DNA of 42,009 bases from JBFXAN01 sp050184225 (GCA_050184225.1 JBFXAN010000045.1:1-42009); one strand, 5' to 3'. Shown: positions 15,465 to 24,334, counted from the first letter of the stretch. Numbers and translations: made by a program. Notes: generated by a model not told the origin, from the letters alone.

Positions 15465-16276
15465 GCCGCCCGCTCCTTTGGCCGATCCACCCGCGTGTAA
15501 AAGCACCGACACCTCGGGTGTCGCGGGACCCTAGGGGCTGAATCCGGGGTGTAAACCCCACCCCCGAAGCCATTGTCCGCGCGCGACAGATCGGTGCATT
15601 CGTCCGGGTGATCGTGCTGATAACTCAACGTGTACTGCATCAACTGATCGTTGTAGAGCGCAATCCCGAGCTGCGTCCGGCTGTGCGCCGCCGTCGTCTC
15701 GGTCAGCATCACGGTCCGGGCATGAGCACTCGCCATCCCCGCTCTACCCGGCCAGTGCTTCACCGCGCCCGCTCGCTCCGTGTGTAACAGTTTCCCCGCC
15801 TCGTCCCGGTACTGGCTGAACCAGGGCGAGTAGAATTGCTTGACCTCGTTTGCCACCACCGACGCCGCCACACCCGCCGCGATCCCCCGCACCAGCAGCG
15901 CCCCGGTCTGGCTAACCACGCTGGCCCGGTCCGTGCCCAGGCTGCGCCACACGATGCCATAGGGACGAATCGCGTCGGCCGGATCGCGTGGTGGCAGCGC
16001 CGGCGCCCCGATGCCCACCACCCGCTCCGCTTCCTGCACGCTCTCCATGATCGCGGTGAACAGCAGCGGCCTCGCCTCATCCAGTTCTCGGCCCAGGTCG
16101 GTCAGGATGGCGGCGCGTGCTGGCAGCGACAGGCGCAGGATGCCGCGTGCATCCGGCGTGGCGCGGCGCAGGATCGCGGCATGGATCGCGTTGGCGATGT
16201 CTCTATACAGCCGGTCAATCGCTTTGTGACCGGCCAACTGAACCGCCGCCAGAAGGGCGCCAACGTCTTCAGCCAT
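15461..16276 (-). CDS. Minor head protein, Mu gpF / SPP1 gp7-like
   Basis: A 271-residue protein directly downstream of portal genes. The C-terminal third has the head morphogenesis signature: TERAGAVKHWPGRAGM, then ARTVMLTETTAAHSRTQLG, then DECTDLSRADNGFGGG and finally PRVPRHPRCRCFY. The conserved order of E/H-rich helix, C-x-D-L and HPRCRC is that of the gpF family (PF04233 type). These minor proteins are packaged in few copies and assist DNA ejection or head assembly. Confidence 0.85.
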   Translation of the reverse strand: MAEDVGALLAAVQLAGHKAIDRLYRDIANAIHAAILRRATPDARGILRLSLPARAAILTDLGRELDEARPLLFTAIMESVQEAERVVGIGAPALPPRDPADAIRPYGIVWRSLGTDRASVVSQTGALLVRGIAAGVAASVVANEVKQFYSPWFSQYRDEAGKLLHTERAGAVKHWPGRAGMASAHARTVMLTETTAAHSRTQLGIALYNDQLMQYTLSYQHDHPDECTDLSRADNGFGGGVYTPDSAPRVPRHPRCRCFYTRVDRPKERAA

Positions 16277-16496
16277 CCCGCAAGATCACCATACCGCTGC
16301 CATCTCGCAACATCCGCCATGATTCACCTTCACGGGCGTATACGGGCTTCCCTCGCTCAGATGCCGGGACTGTGAGAAGTCTTCCGCCCTCAGAGCCGGC
16401 CCAATGATCGATAAGATATGTGCCACAGGAACAGCGTCCGCGTCCGTTGTACACACGAGCGCGACGGCACTCAGGACATACCATCGCCTTCTGCAT
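16269..16496 (-). CDS. Small zinc-ribbon protein next to the portal gene
   Basis: A 75-residue protein. ATG 16496 is preferred because GGAGG lies 4 bases upstream and the start overlaps the previous stop as TGATG; a GTG at 16499 is also possible. The N-terminus has MVCPECRRARVYNGRGRCSC, a compact zinc ribbon with CxxC and CxC. The rest is short strands (PVYAREGESWRMLRDGSGMV). It overlaps the minor head gene by 8 bases. The function is unknown. Confidence 0.65.
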   Translation of the reverse strand: MQKAMVCPECRRARVYNGRGRCSCGTYLIDHWAGSEGGRLLTVPASERGKPVYAREGESWRMLRDGSGMVILRDG

Positions 16497-16768
16497 CACC
16501 CCTCCCGCCCCGCCGTCACCCGACCCTTGACCAGGCTCTCCATGCTGCCCACGGCCCGCGCCAGCGCATCGTGCCCCGTCTTGGCGTCCTCAATCGTCAC
16601 CGTCGTGCCGTGCGGGTCCGTCACCTCAGCGCGGCAGAGCGAATCGACCACGACCGTCGCGCCGCTATTGATCAGTTCCGCGTGATCGACCCAGCAGCCA
16701 ACCTCGTAGCCCCAGCCCATCGTCTCGCAGCGCAGCACCAGATGATCCATCGATGGCATATCAGGCAT
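16496..16768 (-). CDS. Hypothetical protein downstream of the portal gene
   Basis: A 90-residue protein starting at ATG 16768, which overlaps the portal stop by 8 bases. GGAAGAGG inside the portal gene can serve as ribosome site. It has strands such as MDHLVLRCETMGWGYEVGCW and ATVVVDSLCRAEVTDPHGTTVTI, giving a small mixed fold. There is no recognised family. Translational coupling to the portal gene implies late expression at similar levels. Confidence 0.6.
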   Translation of the reverse strand: MPDMPSMDHLVLRCETMGWGYEVGCWVDHAELINSGATVVVDSLCRAEVTDPHGTTVTIEDAKTGHDALARAVGSMESLVKGRVTAGREG

Positions 16769-18359
16769 TGGTCTGATCCTCTTCCTGTTGCGCTCCACCA
16801 GCCCCAGCCACGCTGAACGCTGCCAGTTCCTGCTGCCGTGCCCGATCACGGTCCGCGATCATGCGCTGTACCTCTTCCTCCGGGATGCCCGCCTCGGCCA
16901 TCAGCCACGGGTCGCCGGTATCGATCACCTGGCCCACCAACACCAGCCGCGCGACCCGCTCGTCGATCGTCTCCGGGAACACCGGACGAGAGGGGATGGC
17001 GAAATCGAGGTGCCCCTGTCCGAAGCTCTCTAGATCGAAACCCTGGAATGGCGCATAGCGGTCCGGCCGCGCGTTGACGACATCACTCGGATAGTCGCTG
17101 CGTTGCAGCCGGTAGCCCATGATCGCGATGGCCATTTGCAGGAGTTTTCGCGTCTGCGCGTCGTAGTTGACCCGTGCCGCGCGCACCGGGCTGGCGATCG
17201 GCCCGAGCAATCGTTCGATGGCCGGGCCCGTCGCCTGCGTCATGGTCAGGATCTCTTGCGCGTAGCGCGCCTCCGGGTTCTCGGCCAGGATCGAGTCCAT
17301 CACCAGTTGCAACGTCTGCACGGTCTGGCCCAGGTCGAACGGCACCTCGACGAACTGCCCGCCCTCATTGAGATCGATCAGGTTGAGGTTTTCCCGCACC
17401 TCGCGCGCCGCGGCATCGATCTCCTCGGCCGTTGGATTCGCACCGGCCGATAGGCCGCCAGGTAGCGTGATGTTGCGGCGGCGGGTGGTGCGCCCCACCA
17501 CGCCCACCGGTGCCGCGAACTTCTTCGCCAAACCGTCGAGCGCATGGCTGAGAATGCCGTTGAGTTCGATCGTCTGGTTATAGGTCGCGTCAATCGCTGA
17601 CAGGCCACGATTGCCAGGCACGATCTCGTGACGGTCCCAAATCGCCGGGCAGAACCCGTACGGATTCTCCACCTCCGCCTCGGGGAACCCCAGTTCCGGG
17701 TAGGCGTGCGGCTTATCGTTCTTGAACAACCAGAACCCGCGGCCATCGACCTCCTTGCGGAACCGATACGTCTCGCCCTTGATGTCCCGGCCGAAGGCCT
17801 TGCTTTCTTGCACCGTGATCACGCGCTCGATGGCATAGCGTTTGACGTTACCCAACTGATCGAGGTCGAGGTCCGTGACATACCCCGGCCAGACGAAATC
17901 AAACAGCGTGATGCCGCGATCCTCGTCGTCGATGATCTCGGTCAGGTAGTCGCCCAGCATGGCCCCCATCTTGGGGCGGAACGTCATGAACTGTTCCCAG
18001 TTCCAGATAGCGAACAGTTCTGAAATCGCGGCCAGGAGTTGCGTGTCGAGGCGTTCGTCGCCGGTCATGGGATCGATGGGAATGGCGCCGCGCGTGCCGT
18101 CAGGCAGCGTTCCGCCATCACGCGAAAGCGATCCCTGATAGACCAGTTGCGCGTAGAGGCTGACGATGGCACGCGATTGCCGCCAGAACTGGCGCGTGCC
18201 GCGATACAGCACCGGATCGTCCGAAGACCGGGATCGCGTCTGGCTCGCCTCGTATTGCCTGCGCCAGGACCCATCCCACCAGCTATAGAGGCGCGCGTAG
18301 CGACCGTCCTGCGCGATCGGCTCGGTGCCGTAGTTGCGAAACGCCTGATACGCCGCCAT
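16761..18359 (-). CDS. Portal protein
   Basis: A 532-residue protein starting at ATG 18359 behind GGAGGGAG; an in-frame ATG at 18383 lacks a site. It lies between the large terminase and minor head genes, the standard portal position. The N-terminal region (YSWWDGSWRRQYEASQTRSR, RQFWRQSRAIVSLYAQLVY) and the middle segment GITLFDFVWPGYVTDLDLDQLGNVKRYAIE fit portal proteins. So does the long C-terminal helix segment with VRAARVNYDAQTRKLLQMAI. The C-terminus is acidic and Gln-rich. The dodecameric portal is the channel for packaging and ejection. Confidence 0.85.
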   Translation of the reverse strand: MAAYQAFRNYGTEPIAQDGRYARLYSWWDGSWRRQYEASQTRSRSSDDPVLYRGTRQFWRQSRAIVSLYAQLVYQGSLSRDGGTLPDGTRGAIPIDPMTGDERLDTQLLAAISELFAIWNWEQFMTFRPKMGAMLGDYLTEIIDDEDRGITLFDFVWPGYVTDLDLDQLGNVKRYAIERVITVQESKAFGRDIKGETYRFRKEVDGRGFWLFKNDKPHAYPELGFPEAEVENPYGFCPAIWDRHEIVPGNRGLSAIDATYNQTIELNGILSHALDGLAKKFAAPVGVVGRTTRRRNITLPGGLSAGANPTAEEIDAAAREVRENLNLIDLNEGGQFVEVPFDLGQTVQTLQLVMDSILAENPEARYAQEILTMTQATGPAIERLLGPIASPVRAARVNYDAQTRKLLQMAIAIMGYRLQRSDYPSDVVNARPDRYAPFQGFDLESFGQGHLDFAIPSRPVFPETIDERVARLVLVGQVIDTGDPWLMAEAGIPEEEVQRMIADRDRARQQELAAFSVAGAGGAQQEEDQTNA

Positions 18360-18394
18360 GATTCTCCCTCCGAGCGACACCATGCCCTAGCCTC

Positions 18395-19969
18395 TCATCG
18401 CGGCATATCCCGAAACGCCATCGCCATCAGCGGGTCGATCCCGCCACCGTTGCGCCGCAGATCGAGCCATGACCAGTAACAGGCGTCCACGAGGTCCAAT
18501 GGCTTCGTCTTCGGGAACCGCCGCAGCGCCCGCTCCAGCAGCTCGTGCGTCCCCACCACATGAACGATCTGCGCCCGCTCGTAATCGGCCAGCATCCGCG
18601 AGGCCCGCTCCACCTTCGGCCCGTGCCCCGCGCCCGCCTTCTCCTGCGCGAAATCCGGCACCTGGTGCGGCGACATCTCGCCACTGGCCAGCAGGTCGTC
18701 GACCACGGCGTCGAACGTGGCGCGCCAGGTATCGCCGCCCTGGTCGGTTTCCACGCCCACCGTGTCGGCCTTCAACTCCACCGCCTTCAGGATGGCGCGG
18801 CGCAGCACATCCTTGGGACTGGTGCGGTCCTCCCAGCTATAGAGGCGGTAGATGCGGTCGTCCGGCCCCAGCCCATCGGCCTGGATGCCGTGCGCGTCGC
18901 TGCGGTCGGTGTCGGTCACGGCGGGATCGACCCACACGGTGACGCGCACCAGATCGGGCAGGTTTTGCCACGTGCAATGCAGGAAGTCGAGATGGTTGAA
19001 CATGCCGCCGGCCGGCGCTTCCACGTTGTGCTGCTTCTCGGCCAGATAGGCGGTCCGTCCCATCTCGTCGATCTGCGCCTGCGCCACGTCCAGCCCCATC
19101 GCCGGCCACGTCGGCTCGCCCCCCGTGACCACGGTGCGCCCTTCGCGCTGCTCCGTGGTCAGGTTGCGAATCGCGGGATGCGGCCCCGACACGATGCGAT
19201 CGGCCAGAAAGTCGGCGCGGCCATCAGCCAGCCGCGCGAAGATGCCGTCAGGAATGACGAGGTTCTGGATCGCCAGCACCGCCGGCGCATCCGATGCCGC
19301 CGGCAGCAGCGTGTGCGTCAGCGTCGTCAGTTTCTTCTCGGTCGTGGCCAGGGTGTCGAGCTTGCCGTCGAGGTCATCGAAGATCAGGAGATCGGGGCGA
19401 TCCTCATCCAGTTTGACGCCGCGCGCCGCCACGTCGAGTCCGATGGCGTCCAGCGTAAAGCCGCTGGCGGTACGCAGACGATTACGCCGCCATCCGCGAG
19501 AACTCCCATATTTATTGATGCGTCGTTCAGCGGCAGCAGGATAGGCCTCGCTGAACCGTCGCGACTCGAGCATCCCGGCCACGTTGGCGATGTGATCGTC
19601 GGCCTGGTCCTGCGATTCGCAGACATACAATGCATACCTTCGTGTCTCGTGGGCAGCGATGGCGGCACAGGCAAGTTCCACGCTGGTCGATTTGCCGAAG
19701 CCTCTCGGCCAGATACCGATGAACGGCCGCGCCCGCTCCCCATACCGCAACGCCCACACCCACCGCCAAAACTCGGCGTGGTAGGGCGCAAAGCCGTTGG
19801 TGACGTAGCCGGCGAAGATGGCGCGCAGCCACCCCTCCCAATCATCCGGTGCCGCGTCGGGCGCTATGGCGCGCATCGATGGCGGCAGGAGGCGCCACAG
19901 GCACTGGTCGGCCAACCAGGCTGGAGTATTCGTCGACGATGGCGCGGAGGGTGAGATCGTCGTCAACAT
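18395..19969 (-). CDS. terL: Terminase large subunit (packaging ATPase and nuclease)
   Basis: A 524-residue protein. Walker A is WPRGFGKST (about residues 87-95) and Walker B is LLIFDDLDG (about 194-202). The nuclease domain shows acidic residues of the RNase H-like fold: WVDPAVTDTDRSD near 347, GVETDQGG near 406, and DLVDACYWSW near 493. Together these drive ATP-dependent DNA packaging through the portal. Neither the ATG at 19969 nor the internal ATG at 19876 has a clear ribosome site. The first gives a 128-base overlap with the upstream gene, the second about 35. Confidence 0.93.
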   Translation of the reverse strand: MLTTISPSAPSSTNTPAWLADQCLWRLLPPSMRAIAPDAAPDDWEGWLRAIFAGYVTNGFAPYHAEFWRWVWALRYGERARPFIGIWPRGFGKSTSVELACAAIAAHETRRYALYVCESQDQADDHIANVAGMLESRRFSEAYPAAAERRINKYGSSRGWRRNRLRTASGFTLDAIGLDVAARGVKLDEDRPDLLIFDDLDGKLDTLATTEKKLTTLTHTLLPAASDAPAVLAIQNLVIPDGIFARLADGRADFLADRIVSGPHPAIRNLTTEQREGRTVVTGGEPTWPAMGLDVAQAQIDEMGRTAYLAEKQHNVEAPAGGMFNHLDFLHCTWQNLPDLVRVTVWVDPAVTDTDRSDAHGIQADGLGPDDRIYRLYSWEDRTSPKDVLRRAILKAVELKADTVGVETDQGGDTWRATFDAVVDDLLASGEMSPHQVPDFAQEKAGAGHGPKVERASRMLADYERAQIVHVVGTHELLERALRRFPKTKPLDLVDACYWSWLDLRRNGGGIDPLMAMAFRDMPR

Positions 19970-20531
19970 GCCGCCGCACCGCGTCGACCATCAGGCCGAG
20001 TAGGCCCATCGCCTGTTCCACGTGAATCATCTGTTGCGCTTCGACCAACCGCTTGCGCTCCGACTCCACCAGTTTGCGCCGGCGTTCGATCAAACCCAGC
20101 ACATCGGCCCACGCCGCCCAATCGTTGGCCCCACGCACGATCAGGCTGGCGAGCTGGCGCTGGGCACGGGCGCGGCTCTCCATATCTCCCGCCGCGTCCG
20201 CGTCCTCGAACTCGCTCCATGCCTGCCTGATCTGCGACCAGATCGCGCCCGACTCGCCCGTGTCCACCCGTTTGAGGACGTCCGCGATCCGCCCGTCGAT
20301 CACCGCGATCTCGGCATTGAGCACCAGCCGGTCGGGATCGTCCAGCGATGCCTGGTAGTCCGCAAGCAAGCGCTTGGGCAGCACCTTGGAGTGCCGCCCA
20401 TCGATCCATGTGCCGGACGCTGGCCCCGCCAGGCTCTTGCCGCCGTGCATGCGGCAGGTTGTGCGTCCCCTGACGGCCGGTGCCCGGCACTGTTGGCCGG
20501 AGCGCTTCGACTTGGCTGTGCATTGCGCCAT
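19842..20531 (-). CDS. Terminase small subunit candidate with HGG motif
   Basis: A 229-residue protein directly upstream of the large terminase. The N-terminal 40 residues have a Cys-rich module (CTAKSKRSGQQC, then CRMHGGKS), the HGG-type start seen in a group of small terminases. The remainder is charged helix (VLGLIERRRKLVESERKRLV), expected for a DNA-binding ring. No good Shine-Dalgarno precedes ATG 20531. An operator-like site with a TATACT hexamer lies about 80 bases upstream. The C-terminal 42 codons overlap the start of the large subunit gene in another frame. Confidence 0.7.
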   Translation of the reverse strand: MAQCTAKSKRSGQQCRAPAVRGRTTCRMHGGKSLAGPASGTWIDGRHSKVLPKRLLADYQASLDDPDRLVLNAEIAVIDGRIADVLKRVDTGESGAIWSQIRQAWSEFEDADAAGDMESRARAQRQLASLIVRGANDWAAWADVLGLIERRRKLVESERKRLVEAQQMIHVEQAMGLLGLMVDAVRRHVDDDLTLRAIVDEYSSLVGRPVPVAPPAAIDARHSARRGTG

Positions 20532-20616
20532 CAGGCATCGCTAGTGGGTGCATGAGGTGATTTCCGGTGCATGGGGAGAGTCATCGCGCCGCATCGCTCC
20601 TATCGATCAGCCAGTA

Positions 20617-20633
20617 TAGCCCGTTTGTGTCTA
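20617..20633 (-). promoter_or_regulatory. Operator-like 17-mer, site F, overlapping a TATACT element
   Basis: Minus strand TAGAC-ACAAACG-GGCTA, followed at once by TATACT sharing its CTA. This lies upstream of the terminase genes. Its first bases overlap the TAG stop of the 20631-21083 gene. A repressor bound here would cover the -10 region. No good -35 is visible. Confidence 0.65.
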
Positions 20634-21083
20634 TGGGCGGCCCACCGGCAGCCGTTCAATCTCCGCGATGGCCTCGCTCAACTGGTTGACCAACCGCTTG
20701 CCATCCTCCACGTCCAGCATCGCGGTGACGGTCTGCCCGCCGTGGTGGCCATCGAACGCGATCACGGCCAGCGCGCGAAACGCGGTCTCCGCGCCGATCT
20801 CGCGCAACGCCTCGCGGCCCTTGTCGTTCCCGGCCACCACGATCACCGCGTCCCGTTCCCCGTTATCGCAGCACTGCTTGGAGCAACGCGTGACCCAGAC
20901 ACGGCTCGCCATGTCCGATTCGTTGGTTGCCGCCACGATTGCTTCCAGCGACATGCCCGGCCGCGGCGCTAGGCCGCCCAGCATCTGCAGCGCCAGCGCG
21001 GGCGGCACCCGCACCGCCATCGGCATCCCGCCCGGCAGATCATTCGGGTAGCCGGTCCGGTTCTTCTTGCGCTTCTTGCTCAT
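20631..21083 (-). CDS. Hypothetical protein
   Basis: A 150-residue protein starting at ATG 21083 behind AAAGGA. The N-terminus is very basic (MSKKRKKNRTGYPNDLPGG). The middle has CSKQCCDNGERDAVIVVAG, with three cysteines close together. The end is helical (MLDVEDGKRLVNQLSEAIAEIERL). The latter part resembles the generic C-terminal pattern of small phage proteins in which a helix follows strands. No family is recognised. It ends the early leftward group just before the terminase promoter region. Confidence 0.6.
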   Translation of the reverse strand: MSKKRKKNRTGYPNDLPGGMPMAVRVPPALALQMLGGLAPRPGMSLEAIVAATNESDMASRVWVTRCSKQCCDNGERDAVIVVAGNDKGREALREIGAETAFRALAVIAFDGHHGGQTVTAMLDVEDGKRLVNQLSEAIAEIERLPVGRP

Positions 21084-21109
21084 CTGCTCGATCCTTTCGT
21101 GCTAACTCG

Positions 21110-21346
21110 CTATCGTCCCCGATTGATCCGTCGCGCCACCTCGGTCGTCGTCATGCCGGGCGGCCGAGCCCGTAGACACGCGACCCGCGCATCCTTGGCC
21201 CGCTGCTCCGCTTCCTGCGCCGCGAACATGGCGCGTCGCGCCGCCTCCAGCGCCTGCTCGAACGCTTCCTCGGCCGTTATGTCCCGCTTCGTCGTCTCGC
21301 TGATCACGTCATCCTCCCGCGTGATGTCGAATACGTGGATGTCCAT
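21110..21346 (-). CDS. Hypothetical helical protein
   Basis: A 78-residue protein starting at ATG 21346, which overlaps the upstream stop as TGATG. The N-terminus MDIHVFDITREDDVISETT is followed by one long Ala and Glu rich helix (EEAFEQALEAARRAMFAAQEAEQRAKDA), likely coiled coil, and a basic end. There is no recognisable domain. It is probably translated together with the 21346-21918 gene. Confidence 0.6.
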   Translation of the reverse strand: MDIHVFDITREDDVISETTKRDITAEEAFEQALEAARRAMFAAQEAEQRAKDARVACLRARPPGMTTTEVARRINRGR

Positions 21347-21918
21347 CACGCCGTCACCATCTCCCGCGCCACCGCGAACTGCTGCAGCCAATAGCGCGTC
21401 TCCCGCAGTGCCCGGAACAGTTCGTGCAGCGCCACTTGTTCGAGGTCATTCGTGGGCTGTAGCCGGTCGACCCACGCCGCCAGACCGGTCGCGTCCCATT
21501 GCGCCTTCCCGATCTGCTGCGGCAACGTCGGCTCACCCTGCTCCGTGCGCGTCTCCCACGCCAGCGGCATGATGGCGGTGCGGCGGGCCGGTGCACGGTA
21601 GGGAGAGAGGGTCGCGCCCCGCTTGTCCCGCTCGGCCATGAACGTCAGCAGCCGGTCACTCTGGTCCGGCGCCAACTCGGCCGGCACGTCGCTGTCCGGT
21701 TCCGGCTCAACCGCGCATGGGCGCTCGTGGACGGTCAGGCAGCGTTCCGGCATCAGCCAGCGGTCGCCCTCCACCTCGATGATCGGCGGGCCGCACTCGC
21801 TGTAGAACAGGAACACGCCCACCGTGCCCTCGGCGCGCAGCAGCGGGTTCGGGCCAACGGTCACGATATCGCCAGGCTCAAACATGAACGACTGGACGGG
21901 CTTTGCTCTACGGGGCAT
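21346..21918 (-). CDS. Hypothetical protein with SH3-like N-terminus
   Basis: A 190-residue protein with CAGGAG upstream of ATG 21918. Residues 11-60 (SFMFEPGDIVTVGPNPLLRAEGTVGVFLF, then IIEVEGDRWLMPERCLTV) look like a small barrel of the SH3/KOW kind common in phage accessory proteins. The rest is a proline-rich linker and helices (LEQVALHELFRALRETRYWLQQFAVA). The function is not known. Confidence 0.6.
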   Translation of the reverse strand: MPRRAKPVQSFMFEPGDIVTVGPNPLLRAEGTVGVFLFYSECGPPIIEVEGDRWLMPERCLTVHERPCAVEPEPDSDVPAELAPDQSDRLLTFMAERDKRGATLSPYRAPARRTAIMPLAWETRTEQGEPTLPQQIGKAQWDATGLAAWVDRLQPTNDLEQVALHELFRALRETRYWLQQFAVAREMVTA

Positions 21919-21970
21919 CTGGTGATTCTCCTGTCTGTCGCGCGACGTACACGGTGGGGTGTTGGTCAGG

Positions 21971-22915
21971 TCATGCCGTCACCTCGATTCCGGCCAGGGT
22001 GAACAGGTCCTCTTGCCGGCTCTCCTGCTCGGCACGCCGCAGGTTGGACACCCCGACGTGCCAATACGAGGTCTTGAGCTCGATCAGCACCGCTTTTCGT
22101 CCCAACCGCACGGCCTGCTCGCCTTCGGTGCCGATGCCCGAGAATGGCGACAGCACGGTTTCGCCGGCGTTGCTCCACAGCTTCACGCAACGCGCGACGG
22201 TCTCTCGCTGCAGCGGGCAGATGTGGCGCTCATCCTCGTGTTCCCGAGCCGCCGCCACATTGAGCGTGTCGGTCTCCCGGATGCCGTACCAGGTCGCAAA
22301 CGCCCCACCCTCGGCGCAACGATCCGCATGATTGGGCCAGGTCGGATTCGCGTACTCGATCCACAGGTCGCGGGTAATCTCCCCGCCTACGACCGGAGTT
22401 GCGTTATCGCCCGGCTTGCGGAACTTCAGGATGTAATCAGGTAGCGCCGGCCGGCTCCACGTCCGGTCCTTCTCCATCTGCGTCATCGTCAGGCCCTTGG
22501 CATGGGTGCGGATGCTCTGCGCCTGCTGGTTCTTGTCAATCGGGATGCGGGAGTCGAAAATCCACCCGGCCGCGATATGCGCGCGGATCACGTCACCGGA
22601 GAAGTCCTTGAGGCCGATGTAGCCATCTCGCGCCAGCATCGCCGGCGTGTCGGCCGCATGCACCGCGCTGATGCGGCCCGGCTTCGTGACGCGTAGTATC
22701 TGGTCGAGAACGAAGCGGTACTGGGCGAAGAACTCATCATCGTTACGGCAGTTACCGAGATCCCGCTCGCTGGCCGAATACGTGTAGAGTTGCGAGAACG
22801 GCGGCGAGTAGACCGACAGGTCAATGCTGGCGTCGGGCAGCCCCTGCAGCACATCCGCGCTATCGCCGTTGTAGGCAACCCAGCCATCGCCCTGCGCCTG
22901 ATCGATCACCTGCAT
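21971..22915 (-). CDS. DNA amino-methyltransferase (N4-cytosine or N6-adenine, beta class)
   Basis: A 314-residue protein starting at ATG 22915, which overlaps the helicase stop as TGATG. The catalytic motif IV is SPPF (residues 37-40). The AdoMet-binding motif I is near residue 260 (VLSPFSGIGTEGEQAV), giving the circularly ordered beta class. SPPF leans towards N4-cytosine specificity but N6-adenine is possible. PGRISAVHAADTPAM, WIFDSRIPIDKNQQAQSIRT and PDYILKFRKPGDN are typical of phage orphan methyltransferases without a restriction partner. It probably protects phage DNA. Confidence 0.9.
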   Translation of the reverse strand: MQVIDQAQGDGWVAYNGDSADVLQGLPDASIDLSVYSPPFSQLYTYSASERDLGNCRNDDEFFAQYRFVLDQILRVTKPGRISAVHAADTPAMLARDGYIGLKDFSGDVIRAHIAAGWIFDSRIPIDKNQQAQSIRTHAKGLTMTQMEKDRTWSRPALPDYILKFRKPGDNATPVVGGEITRDLWIEYANPTWPNHADRCAEGGAFATWYGIRETDTLNVAAAREHEDERHICPLQRETVARCVKLWSNAGETVLSPFSGIGTEGEQAVRLGRKAVLIELKTSYWHVGVSNLRRAEQESRQEDLFTLAGIEVTA

Positions 22916-24251
22916 CACGCCGCCCCCATCCATGCCGGTGTCTGCATCACGACCACTGGCTGATAAGCGTCTCGCTGCCGCGCGTGCCCCAACTCGGCGC
23001 GCTCGAACGCCGCCACGTGCTGCACCAGGTCGCGCGCCATTGCCTCGGCCTCCCGCTCTTTACGCAGCACGTTGCGATAGATCGCCTCTTCCGGCTCAGT
23101 CAGCACCACGTAGGCCGTCACCGGCTCGGTTTGCCCGAATCGCCAACAGCGGCGGATCGCCTGGAAATACTGCTCGTAGGAGTCGCCCAGCCCGACGAAC
23201 ACCATGCGCCGGCAGTGCTGCAGATTCAGCCCAAATCCCGCGATACTGACCTTACTTACCATCACTCGCAGCGACCCTTCGATAAACCCCAGCACCGCCG
23301 CCTCTTTCTCGTCCGGTGACTGGCTCCCCTCGACAACCTCCGCGCCATGCACCAATGACCCCACGGCGCGCCCCTCATCGTTGAGACCACACCACACCAG
23401 CCACGGTTCATCTGGCTCGGCATTGATCAGGTCTGGCCGCGGCCGCCGCGCGCGGCCAGACCGTCTCCTTGCGCACCCGCGAGCGGTCCGTGATCCCTTT
23501 CATCGTGGTAAAGAACAGTTGGCCGGGCGGTGTGTAGTCGACTGGCACAATCACCGGCTCAATGGAGAGCGGCGGCAGGTCATACCCCTCGTCACTGAAT
23601 CCGAGGTCCGATGGCCGGTTCACGCTCAGGCCCCACGAGGCCAGCCAGCGATAGAACGGCTCTTTGGCGTGCCCCTTCAGCCGCCAGCCCTTGTCGTCGT
23701 GGACGAAGAAACTGGCCAACATCTCGGCGCGAGTCATCAAACCCAGAAACTCGGCATGGTTCGCCAGTTCCGCGACATCGTTTGGGGCCGCGCGTTTTGC
23801 CATCGTGCGCCTTCAGGATGCTCGACTCATCCAACACCACCGCCCCGAATGCGCCGGCGTCGAACCGCTCTGTCATCTCGTAGTTCGTGATCGTGATGCC
23901 GTGCGCCGGCGACTCATCCATCGACCGCGCATAGGTCACGGGGATGCCCCACCGCTCCCCCTCGCGCACCGTCTGTCGCGCCACCGCCAGCGGCGCCAGG
24001 ATCAGCGTGTGCTCGGCCGCCTGTTGCGCCCACGCCAACTGCATGATCGTCTTCCCAAGGCCGGTATTGGCGAAGATCGCGCAGCGGCCCTTGCGCAGCG
24101 CCCAGCGGGTCACGGCGCGCTGCCAGGGAAACATCGCGGCCGGCAAGTCCGACTCGTCAACCTCAATGCCGACACTGGGCACCACGATGGCCTTGCGCGC
24201 CAGAAACGCCTGGTACGCATCCGTCTCGGGAAAACCGGTAGAATGGGTCAT
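22915..24251 (-). pseudogene. SNF2/DEAD-type helicase gene broken by a deletion and a 1-base insertion
   Basis: Three frames carry successive parts of one helicase. The first, from ATG 24251, has the ATP-binding loop FANTGLGKTIMQLAWAQQ and the box VLDESSILKAHDGKTR. The second, from about 23803, continues APNDVAELANHAEFLGLMTR and FFVHDDKGWRLKGHAKEPF. The third, to 22915, has the C-terminal helicase motifs (VSKVSIAGFGLNLQHCRRMV, YEQYFQAIRRCWRFGQ). The family normally has 20 or more residues, including motif III with TAT, between DGKTR and APND; here they are absent. The second shift is repaired by removing one base near 23434. It is either a real pseudogene or an assembly fault. Confidence 0.85.
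23430..23462. repeat. Perfect 12-bp inverted repeat at the helicase frameshift
   Basis: GGTCTGGCCGCG (23430-23441) and CGCGGCCAGACC (23451-23462) are exact reverse complements separated by 9 bases. The helicase reading frame is restored if the T at 23434 is removed. Without it the arms would be an imperfect (quasi-) palindrome. Confidence 0.9.
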
Positions 24252-24325
24252 AGCCTCTCTCCTGCTAGCTCAGGACGATTGGTCAGGGGCGGAGTAGGTG
24301 TCGCAAGCATCTGCTCCGTTCTGCG

Positions 24326-24334
24326 TAGTGTAGC
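24326..24334 (-). promoter_or_regulatory. Extended -10 promoter candidate TGC-TACACT for the helicase group
   Basis: The minus strand has TGCTACACT, an extended -10, about 75 bases upstream of ATG 24251. No good -35 is seen. An operator-like 17-mer at 24339-24355 covers the position where the -35 would lie. Confidence 0.4.

Noticed and set aside
18545..19954. A 469-codon plus-strand frame opposite the large terminase
   Set aside because: His/Arg/Gln-rich antisense translation; the terminase on the other strand has all catalytic motifs.
21092..21114. Partial operator-like sequence near the start of the 20631-21083 gene
   Set aside because: Spacing is seven bases short of the dyad and the matching part is mostly the ribosome site.
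24229..24262. ATAGCC and GCTAG at operator-like spacing just upstream of the helicase start
   Set aside because: The spacer is unrelated and the bases are explained by the start codon and CAGGAG ribosome site.
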